DNA of 64,000 nt, from positions 1-64,000 of IMG/VR virus record IMGVR_UViG_3300029268_000010. One strand, given 5' to 3'. A model generated the notes under the pieces. The model was not told where the DNA came from and made no database searches. It saw only the letters and a list, made by a program, of their open reading frames with translations. The stretch's first letter is position 1. Every line of letters begins with the position of its first letter. This document shows, piece after piece, positions 60,901-64,000 of this stretch. A program made the translations under genes and the position numbers. Source of the DNA: a virus.

Positions 60901-62960
60901 TTGCTTCGCTGGCCCGGGAAAATAATATTGATGATGATTTAATTGAAGCCGGCAGGCAAATCGTTGAATTTGTCCATAAGCAAATGGTAGAAAATGTAAA
61001 ACATAGTAGGTTTATGAATGGCAGATTCTATACAAAAGATGTTTATGGTAATCTGAATAATAAAAAATCATGGACACCTTATACCAATGAAGATGCAGAA
61101 TATGACCTTATTCATAATTCTAGTTACCGGAAAGGTATGATACCTGTTATGTATCAGACAGCGGGAGAAATGGCTTCAGAAATGACTTTTAAATCATTAA
61201 AAAAAGCGTGGAATAAAAAAGTAGTAAATATTACTGATACATTTAGTTTGCTTGACGAGAATCTTCATGATCGTAATATGAAAGAAGAACAATTGGCTAC
61301 TCAATTACGTGATACGTTTTTCTATCAGATAGGTCTTGACCAGATTGATACCAACAGTCATTACGGAAGTGAAGGAAGAATGAATTTGATGGGTATTCGT
61401 TATGATGAGAATGAAGATAGATATGTTGTTGATAATGCAAAACGTAATTCACAGTTAAGTCTTGATCTTGAAACTATAGTAAATTACTTTATGATTTCTA
61501 GTATTCGTAAAGTAGAATATGAATCGACTACTCTCCCGATAATGAACGCTATGAAATTATATCTCAAAGATGTAGAAAATAGTTCAGGAGAATCTACTAA
61601 AAGTGTTATTGATTATATTGATTTGATGATATCGGGTTCTATTAAAGGAGAAAGGAAAAAAGTATCTGGCAAAATTCCTGGTACATCTTGGGAAATAGAT
61701 CCTGTTACATCAATGTTACAAACATGTGGTGGTACTATTGCTTTGTTCGGCAATATTAACGTTGGTATGACGTCTGCAATGATTAATGGTTTGCTGGCTA
61801 TGGTAGAAGGTATTGCTAATACCTGGGTTGATAGAGGAATGCCTAATGCTGCAGAAATGGCAAAAGCAACACGTTTATTCTTCAGTGACTTCCATAAAGT
61901 ATCTCAACTAGCAATGATGTATCAGACAGTACAAATGACTGATTACGATCTTGCTCAAAACAGATATAGAACAAAAAGTAAGAAACACGTATGGTCAGAA
62001 TTTGTAGGCCATTGGTTTAACTGGGCATCGGATATGTTTGCCCGTTCAGTTATAATGACAGCACAAATGTTACATGACGGTACTTACGATGCTCATATTT
62101 ATAATAAAGAAACTGGTCGTGTTGAATTTGATGAAAATCTTTGTAGTAGATTTGAAGGAGAAAAAGGTAAAGCGATAAGGAAAGTAGTAGCTGATGATCT
62201 TATTTTTAATGGAAGAATGAAAGCCGGTGATAAATTACCATTGGCATATCATTCTATAGAAACAAGAAAATTAAAAGAGATTGCTGATCAGTATATCATA
62301 GGTGCTTATGATGATAAGGTAAGAGCAATGCTTGGACAGTATCTAATGGGAAGAATGTTTATGATGTTCCATCAATATGTTACTGTCAGAATGGAGAACG
62401 CTTGGTCAAAAGGTGCTTGGTTAAATGAAATGGGAAGATTTGTCGCAGTGAAGGATAAAAATGGAGAGTATGTTGCCGAGTGGCAGCGACTATGGGTAGA
62501 AGGATATACTACTATGATTTTTAGGAAAACAGGAGAGTTAATAAATGCTGTTAGAACTAAGGATTTTGAAAAATTTAAAACATGGAATGATACAGATAAG
62601 TATAATCTATATAAAACTCTTGCTATGGTATCTGTTTTTGTTATAGGAACATTATTGTATAATGGTCTTGTTGATAGGAAGGGTGACGATGATGATAAAA
62701 AGATGTTAGGCTTTATTCCTAAATTAAATTTAATACCTGAATATAGATTATTAATGAATTGGAGATTTTCAACCAATGGTATATTTATAACTCCAAGTGT
62801 TATAGAAATGTTAGATAGTCCATGGGTGGTTATAGACCTTGTAAACAGAGCTTTCTTTACAAGATATGGAGAATTAAAATTATCCAATGCTGTAAATCTT
62901 ATTCCAATGAAAAGATCTGTGGAATCCACAATAGAACCAATAACGGGAATTAATGAATAA
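42903..62960 (+). CDS. Giant multidomain virion protein: SF1-type helicase, two zincin motifs, DxDxD RNA-polymerase motif, 6685 aa
   Basis: Likely a packaged, ejected protein for early infection. Seen in order: residues 1-700 contain Gly/Ala hydrophobic patches and G-G-V-E-E-G-S-E-E-L; a helical region runs to about 1400. A helicase core follows with Walker A G-F-G-G-A-G-K1447-S-T, Walker B F-I-D1524-E-A-S-Q, G-D-D-T-Q (1553-1557), and L-L-T-A-S-S-R-A (about 1741-1748). Zincin 1 is H2714-E-A-I-H with E2756 in H-E-Y-I-A. The polymerase-type double-psi-barrel motif is G-S-D4511-Y-D4513-I-D4515-Q-L-S-V, after V-R-I-P-T-T-N-A-S. Zincin 2 is H5338-E-I-T-H with E5394. A hydrophobic helix lies near 6572-6590. 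The frame is unbroken over 20 kb with normal stops. Confidence 0.8.
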   Translation: MPIDETIKTEPVNINFRDKTFSNNLDFASRLLKGDDLGDIWHESNNYDAEPVLYSKESLAKKYPTVDPTKWDEIYPEIEAQYDLYKKGQFTAGQTNKFWLPITEGTSTAMRKYQQTSTPLLRPTIPTIAYTPFGEIPLMHDDEAATNVGMVMTKSGLWEPLSTDKPLNRMKRMYGDMINTPYTYWKESEDNEFINGDEIKLASWLGDRSLTSNFFGSHVRGTISGVMKFASGIGQLIDVAGDSYKSYDSQLNALQNFNKAFFTTNKDKFGGENKDILWTDRVGNNWTNWANQQTRQNNDEKEGYFNDLNAFIFGTFDGVGQMAPLIASSYLVGAGSRGLLGFSKASSLANKTSMVLGSVEAGGMFRQEMKKLGIPDTESAKWWAPFAVATYLSESIFRTNVVQNIWGRDMKNLVLPAIRQNLKEAAIKKGTSVNGLSNEVKAGIFKKAYNTFIKSPDSWLTKLASSKNVAVRGFAGGVEEGSEELVENAMDMGIAYTYNSLAFASALNTKSRFDGVTWTTGTDRAGVERYYRIEPTGAKKQIDEEKWQAEQDEYEFSNAVIKGEKNLSEEFGWTDAPAAFFSTFILLGMGKIVGVNKGQNEKRTIHKIAYDIAKNPSLKQKYMEVTQSHIPTGEFGYTHIDENGVTIKEEEKGTVLSQAQKNHDLFWQDVDLITNIIQEGEMTSPEFTAKMMGESTMILDAINLKVKLKSLAVDLQKVRANDPNVKNLTEEGILAEIDQKQKDYDYLTMSKTDYTLKYGTSKETEVIEEGMKKKKLPAKEGKTSWAYTERFLNFMEMDKYRDKFVEDLAAAKYQKLLKKVEKGEATQAEYDEKVNTFKAEKKTDLLKNGHKNGWSTFYAIYANPLLTGGMNAIDLFFNDSEEFKSNITERIAAINEEFKKYNQTDTTVLTDKLTELQNTLNTVLGSKGSHNIANFEKGKLETSDVKAITDSYQDLINSVHEVVNIARATPNLDAKVKSSITSLLGTFQTMSDEANNHLVGEFENYQTQNTKGLSPEAIAKKQAVLDNEGNIDSILKSFEAMDESIAIGTQNFANPINQINNFDELTSELQQKLKHEAFVAFINKIAGGTTLENYKKLAAEKVTVENPGVISALMQNSLNGLNRLNYFLTRLGIHIDTLEKNPDYVEHALTFGDEQLQISAEERDILKNIIRNKAIEVNDVKVWAESHVASKETSQFKEACMRLDHKRMVIEFAALQNQPSVSLVDIDDFLSKNGLTGKNGIQMIFDAFTDDSQTAKTEGKKGKAISLYEQLDKLVTIQLDNLCKDSKVVYDYILDNLKKPDFANNGYDFLNEFNSGTFIESELLKYGGTFSREEMEKKGTNPEKAQKWWLIVTMTARLHLFGQVQKDGKTRYTYSQARQAYRDVLKTKKQKKINDKVATIAQEDLITHMVMFSMTPNANTDYVKILSIAGNYIPGTLVVRGFGGAGKSTVVMSNTIETVATLRDKKVKVSVYSTNNALAKQHSDNLELLKQLGVVDYKSLLMPDLMNKVADSSIADDVDLVFIDEASQYGDQIYNELQNDILKDNKRPVIILGDDTQMIPEDNAKGGSTFFTGLPRMNMIGERTLPIVEVFRTGVEILYQLQSYLRTTKRLSTEQMDNIILPGALHTSDSNYGYKHRQNIDQVIEDFINTVKNDPGAVATDVLLIFLNYKDYTDAIVSGKYATQLQNYLPFIKFLTYDMLNPDLTVSGLSSKKVYFACDVFHDDRMDISDSDKRNVFIRSLLTASSRAVNFFEMVGPDFLYNPQELDWIPGMVNVSQDPIIKAAEDLAQQQIDRNKAITRLDNIVGPSTYKDIVNPPPVFSFNRNLDLQNEPEVLVKVQEEIERIKANVRDAKKVSATSFVNWSSTVNVENQARNKVFVAALRYNMSLDYGNFTEEQQNEFLKYLNDSAKEYSSLVGIDEAYRFAKSVLNSLYFTNELTSLMSNPLTLINPVISFGDIQGMPAMVKIVGTHEVNGKIVPIVDIIDFWFTKSAVKGYETQQVEKMAAYAALLTANGYHINKTVLYNVVETTVNGRNDATYGGTFVLNEDELSKSIITMTGPSKMNIASSIPFNDKTILVSEEEYMENERVIIDDKNTKYAVGNRFYSPKDNIVYRVDSLTQTGVKTPKIAVWMKNNKNDNVEKFTYRQTENFLPYDPQNPPLWKSSAVRFKNEGTFYSSNAHTLVLGFQGWGVDPLEKLLPTYRKGYWDIKDVFGDIHNPFLSIKNDISATIDDRSKNYIMRVYQNLPFLQIDTDGNILPIIGNTGYAVTVELNDKQIDKLIKNLPILKKYGINDIDTFKRYGFHIIGSLGKPDINFKNSDGTRNYVSDVDIDAFIKGTKTTEEIFKNAFAGDPDAELRKLNIEYNTELLNNIRVGMQNNGIVSTNVTMKNRELNVSFSNNNKSYKDFEEQMDFQGLTVEGKPKAEQQAGKTHFYVTVNRGKQQENVSIQFDSREVDSAYILGTIMKNYDDNKLIIKEVLDRIEELMKEEAPKNSTKEEIEIFEEKKLKDAGSNASQLWKTLRTTEFYQFLMHNKSVLKKNSEFDNYMNIGKKITFKGQSTEYKMKNISRTLERIREMAEKNSVKFYMTAFDLDKTTGEKIVRTENLVTKVSSISQREFHVSVPKNIKSKPAPASTFAPFKRIDGEFTDDDLIEESLMRAELYNLIGNLVDTKLFVDPNGFVLSNDGVNLWGAVRDGLIEISTVRGRVHKAVGRHEAIHFILHYMVRPEMREKIIADARNQMVRKGYKDLSYIGVHEYIASLFETKPIRKATTILEEYLRKFVMWVTRVAQQWGLYNNHLNAFMYSARSGYYRDQPAMNQSDGYTFEMRPNNYYNSLDMKELVDNVFPGDAKRMATIFKLIPDWKNFSSFGRNLKHYNLTYGMQLLAMRTLYRELDESLPTNVTVRVREITNEETQQTGKLYNYFEGNVNDMSPNVLSIAVVNRRESEMNDNAIERYIINRFAQQPEVMYSLMQDLFENIDVERAINLTFSDSKNSPTGNKGTNVIKRDNELFDPMTSQSPMLRKILSSLTYYSHKTGERQHKFIREATLQYILIDTVATLKQKGTNPTIAEIIKSMRGELTKKSVNTEHKNIIYSFLHEFGEENNGYEVEDIITRDNEELKTSFADWGMVYFIEHAEDLKQAFPDMKERINDKVYEARAMLNGIVSYYQSLQTLAAIKGTVNKDGSIDFEEFGKNLENVVKADLRKIMRDSVLTSDKSTIAKRISETFIGPKRRYVFHKSTGKNPVMGLYEVSTDRLIISTSTWRIAAVDYNAISEFLGLSKRLSDSEVLGTVNNQTLGQQFFYMVAGLAVSSAISTSADLAFKDVDENKLLLVDDKGVIIPNKDYIREIETQVNSKLGVDDKGKKITYMNFPELKELLDTYYKDNGFQAEDIKKIEVGENIINLKMKLYIPDQIFTFFKEIAKGLIYEGRYDNNRMIMNVDDEPVYIHIYSSLFAELWNSGSSQTVANIQTRIKTEDTKGSPLYSIEKDKKGKTTIVYNNAALNGKLGWEPYARNFGLEKVFKASQFKNMTIKDVLSYMIELTDDYMSNKTTSDTYPVMFETFSDKNFSPILPTYAMDQGNKIKLFKIEYNDELGKFQYIVDETHMVSIIDDIVRYYDRVRKLANKDIMREFKMSTAEFNNYISTISPNSSAGMDVRFRLEENVHFVIKGNTFLPGRAFASDNVYNEAFSQKWNAETEGGKYNLIRKAHHDQFLNFGKLINESGYVLPKQILSKFSHFGIYQQEVDEETGETLNITLAQLYAERKSTLKKLDLQIKEEQNPDVKNTLIIKHSTEKIRYNELIKTFNEGIAEKNFMMPSVKKSILHGETSIEGEWHPFLETMYWMFHMMNETISPLYRGPSIYYQDITDFIKRAAGDNAPGTTMVAQDGNGIGSKMNFIAFNDIPGFNELFDEKTDPYHDLHTNGFVPANPVSYKMMQHSSGDAIGNIYQGALKPVYKYYDPIKNKEVYLKMAMMPITFSQFKNHIYYQTLMRTFLGEKYWNEYNERLFENKESYSAAVEEMAKKAWEFNPDGSTNREKMVDFAVHRSAYKSGVTKLKNYTTDVNGNVIANPTFNSSENKQEVFTEHFRIQTITRQETIDTQKTLPTQILSALGALDHNQKLITRINAALSGFATLVNDEVSKTLGNDIEHSKARIALLSKIGKRNIGISTQATKYGKLMTTLGIHPDVLQNKHVNNIISYINDYIKPSMPGQSYVQLPHIGNIFRNKKTGQLFLAQDIGLGNDSVIHPEYDNIKLKPGTYLWNDGTNWNEFTHDRDQLGNITKTAYDKFKELAEANPNSIKYRPADVVMPFQYMNKFGLTKDMTLQQAMTLGPKEKISMYETGVKAERRTVTDTFNFLNELYLNYNAFEIRDSLPAAIKEELKKRLDENSVLKGKIKERHLDKVTKEVEKRFFLQEADSNNAELVKKNTGEKMLAIQNKLDHLLLSDINATLTEMAKYYTSFNDALDVYLVRIPTTNASLASLGRIVAFENDLDNAILISSEKNILDGSDYDIDQLSVYFRAVDKYGTVNTSDPDKVMDDKNALFKAYQNMIFDSVQEYYHNIKNHPMVLGKIDLTNIKNKAKVVTDATEMHNADISTTLVANVVNFLGGAMVGYFANQMNFTFKLLHVPLITQRDSNGKVVRRGRTDQSTETKMFDLSLGAIFDESQIPGMADFINNLVNASTDNAKLAGAIGKLNANQATAGVVNGATLVGLTVEEKLKGLTIEDKVLAIINDPIIKEASAVVLNSMAVTTKGGRKFMWNVLKAKLKKGEQKYTVEEIAKINDYIKFAYIGEQVRRFGDIVKIQQEFDVNPEDFIRQKNNIEKALGMSMGDFLAKIKTIRLDGYSVNDQMNWLKKSFPNSFNASTSGKSNIENELQMRSMINIPMVVAQMPNLVSYVQAAYNIDNFLSQTFTVYKDQTVLNNLLRLTGRDILTFDNEIKTFYDEYKKYVEGLFISEKYNNVNMSIKDVEQHIFNLGNVKERTHFALLIPYFVQELKKDDMYKRNEFVNNLDIINLKGTPFNYIGFPNTIEMDDYRKTQFSNDFEKLPRDIQRIFRAYQIITYGFKYKMGSYNEVTDIENELMFSEWIDKKNMNDIIKDPINIVRELTSKNAVLVNTSIEHRSNNNIVYYRWNFDPEETPQIMENDFPLSSPYPRFMNSYTGKVTAMNNPVTRNVNVDELIELDENGIEKKTRIRSHYSNGIIRRATYNNMIENQEIIKSHYLIEGNHEAHPERYAITTDGTLVKVFKDSYTSWSMQKLAGVSTKVNPSVPLSAVNSKSSIDVINYIVDKIRLAFPNVTIEYVDNSTTEYSEYISYVKNGVVYLNSDKINNDTALHEITHIFLDTLKYTNFELYNVLRNKVIDLIQTNDAVVLAMMENEHYANMNDEMFIDEVISNIVGFNTYEKAIGTLLNQGVKNAQEAKNFVEKFIDSINDFWNWAKRLVLRLFAVKLSNNILSKITPNSTIREISEAIARELLAGNTISYITSNKLANLNSAVRPSVSLATSVSDIAENLINVKNLKEYEDFDFGEKIKYFRRKLKIYKGILPAKYLGIAVDFNKIDVNQWDDEIGKIIKEYDTKVPKLVDNLLILLGKEKGSVSKSIDIFGKNKNGDALYKEDVLDRFLHQIAYSPATKYMRFSSLANDPQFSHLYDERFKGFDPIIGIESVGDQLVLSIFDITNEQIYNPAIGSEDKNILSKFITDKEARRNSITMSNTKGDVRSLMIGLLTNHLKKSFSGVRIFHSGVIQLTPGYSIMNVVFNNDLAMNMLNIGKQGKFMNSITDPYIREMFLKDNIYIAEQDYEDSLINFYNNFKDIYYKNGLQEFRESKVSPVDISEKVRILNYRLSELIKKSNLTYIDNRELYLLMKTILDYNKLKITDWQFNIGNDIDTMQKMLKPQFNISNENIQVIYNKMMETSYRIVDRIMKDYKEDFNVLLVKLIQKFESTNGKIEGFTHDVVAKIFGKMWVEVKTIDETGQEFMMKPGFIYWTKNDNEDPLFASLARENNIDDDLIEAGRQIVEFVHKQMVENVKHSRFMNGRFYTKDVYGNLNNKKSWTPYTNEDAEYDLIHNSSYRKGMIPVMYQTAGEMASEMTFKSLKKAWNKKVVNITDTFSLLDENLHDRNMKEEQLATQLRDTFFYQIGLDQIDTNSHYGSEGRMNLMGIRYDENEDRYVVDNAKRNSQLSLDLETIVNYFMISSIRKVEYESTTLPIMNAMKLYLKDVENSSGESTKSVIDYIDLMISGSIKGERKKVSGKIPGTSWEIDPVTSMLQTCGGTIALFGNINVGMTSAMINGLLAMVEGIANTWVDRGMPNAAEMAKATRLFFSDFHKVSQLAMMYQTVQMTDYDLAQNRYRTKSKKHVWSEFVGHWFNWASDMFARSVIMTAQMLHDGTYDAHIYNKETGRVEFDENLCSRFEGEKGKAIRKVVADDLIFNGRMKAGDKLPLAYHSIETRKLKEIADQYIIGAYDDKVRAMLGQYLMGRMFMMFHQYVTVRMENAWSKGAWLNEMGRFVAVKDKNGEYVAEWQRLWVEGYTTMIFRKTGELINAVRTKDFEKFKTWNDTDKYNLYKTLAMVSVFVIGTLLYNGLVDRKGDDDDKKMLGFIPKLNLIPEYRLLMNWRFSTNGIFITPSVIEMLDSPWVVIDLVNRAFFTRYGELKLSNAVNLIPMKRSVESTIEPITGINE

Positions 62961-62979
62961 TTATAAAAAATAAATCACT

Positions 62980-64000
62980 ATGGCAGTAAGTTTTTTAATG
63001 ACAACGGATAAGGACCTCAATTGTGGTTATATCCATATTGCAGATGCTACCGTTTACAGTTCTGCATTTCCTGACCGCGAAGAAGATTATGCCCGGGCGT
63101 GGTGGGTCTTTGAAGATGGTGCTTTCTATGATGCCAACCTTTCCAATGAAAACGATTGGGATGTTTCAGTGTCAAATAATCACACTTATACTATCTATGG
63201 GTTTCTTGTCGCTGTATGGATTGCAGGAACATATGCCGACGGATGCATAGTATATTATGGTGGTTCTTTCTATGTTAATGATACCGGAGCTCCGATAGGA
63301 CCAGGAGAGATACCCGGAGTATCAGGTAATGGATGGACTGTTTTAACCGATACGTCAGGGGATTTTAATGACTTCTATAATAGCGGATGTGTCCAGATGG
63401 AAGATGCAACTGAAATTATAGATTGTCCTGACTATACCCTTCAGAAACAGTCTTGTTATGTTCACAGGCTTTGTGACAATTCCGGATCGGCATTGATAAA
63501 GCAAGTTACCATCATGGACTATGAAGGAACGGTTATAGATACAGTATATATTGATCCTGCGACAGCTACCTGTTATGATATTGACATTACGGCAAGCGGT
63601 GATGGTGTATATCCTATACAGATTCAGACAGGAAATATGATCTCCGGGGAGTTTGTCTCCGATGGAACCGATTCTTCATGGATGGTGATTTATGAATATT
63701 GTGCCTATGAAAACTGTACGTGGTTTACTATTGACAAGATTCTTTGCTCCAGTGACCCCTGCGCTGAGATCTGCGACCCTTGTAATCCTAATACGGTAAA
63801 TCAGCAGACCAAAGACAGACAGACCTTAAATCAGCTTATAGCCACTTTTGGAAGTGTCATGGCAATGATCCACGTAGAACGTATAAGATATCTTGGTATC
63901 TTTGACTGGAATACAAGCAGATCGACTTATGTTACCAAAATAGGTATGATGCTCAGAAAAGTAAAAGAACTTGCTGTAAGATGCGGTTTATGTTATGGAC
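62980..64000 (+). CDS. Virion-type protein, 5' part only (340 codons to window end)
   Basis: An open frame from ATG at 62980 runs to the end of the window without a stop. It begins MAVSFLMTTDKDLNCGYIHI and is beta-rich and aromatic, with many Cys residues. A compact cluster lies near 260-280 (C-S-S-D-P-C, then C-D-P-C-N-P-N), followed by a helical portion. Codon use is GC-richer than in the giant gene, which suggests high expression. It is probably a structural (tail or appendage) protein; the family is not recognised. The C-terminus lies outside the window. Confidence 0.6.
   Translation, partial: MAVSFLMTTDKDLNCGYIHIADATVYSSAFPDREEDYARAWWVFEDGAFYDANLSNENDWDVSVSNNHTYTIYGFLVAVWIAGTYADGCIVYYGGSFYVNDTGAPIGPGEIPGVSGNGWTVLTDTSGDFNDFYNSGCVQMEDATEIIDCPDYTLQKQSCYVHRLCDNSGSALIKQVTIMDYEGTVIDTVYIDPATATCYDIDITASGDGVYPIQIQTGNMISGEFVSDGTDSSWMVIYEYCAYENCTWFTIDKILCSSDPCAEICDPCNPNTVNQQTKDRQTLNQLIATFGSVMAMIHVERIRYLGIFDWNTSRSTYVTKIGMMLRKVKELAVRCGLCYG

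Overview
This window reads as about 64 kb of a tailed phage that infects a Bacteroidota host, most likely a crAss-like (Crassvirales-type) short-tailed phage. The evidence for the host is two promoters of the Bacteroidota form TTTG-N21-TATATTTG, Bacteroidota-style signal peptides ending in ..SQ, and sparse Shine-Dalgarno sequences. The evidence for the phage type is gene order: large terminase, portal, scaffold candidate, major capsid protein, neck/ring proteins, a very large muzzle/stabilisation protein, Gly/Ala-rich cargo-type proteins, then a giant protein carrying an RNA-polymerase catalytic signature. No database search was possible, so family names rest on motifs and gene order.

Layout. 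(a) 1-617: a minus-strand gene with its own terminator. (b) 618-919: a gene-free, G-rich, repeat-rich divergent control region. (c) 920-3036: small proteins in plus orientation, tRNA-Asn(GTT), a GroES-like cochaperonin and a 26-codon basic micro-ORF, closed by a terminator at 3061-3090. (d) 3092-10286: a promoter, then fibre-type genes, a GIY-YIG homing endonuclease, a secreted collagen-like protein and a lysis/envelope cassette (membrane protein, holin candidate, LD-transpeptidase-like endolysin, spanin candidate). (e) 10294-19373: packaging and portal genes; the terminase is split by an intein with a LAGLIDADG endonuclease and the W-C-T signature of class 3 inteins. (f) 19374-25539: an apparently self-contained promoter-to-terminator unit holding the scaffold candidate, capsid protein and neck/abundant virion proteins. 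(g) 25566-33924: a neck protein, a seven-gene glycan cassette (UDP-GlcNAc 2-epimerase, three glycosyltransferases, three methyltransferases) with overlapping genes, small unknowns, and another neck/tail protein. (h) 33927-64000: muzzle, three cargo-type proteins, a 6685-residue giant protein, and a virion-type protein cut by the window end.

How it fits together. The giant protein combines an SF1-type helicase core, two HExxH..E zincin protease motifs and a DxDxD polymerase motif. Together with the preceding cargo-type genes this suggests a machine packed in the capsid and delivered with the DNA to start early transcription. GroES would help fold capsid proteins. The glycan cassette probably decorates virion proteins or alters the host surface. 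The main candidates for something new are the giant helicase-protease-polymerase fusion, the class 3 intein in terminase, the exported collagen-like protein next to an orphan signal-peptide stub, and the structured region at 618-919.
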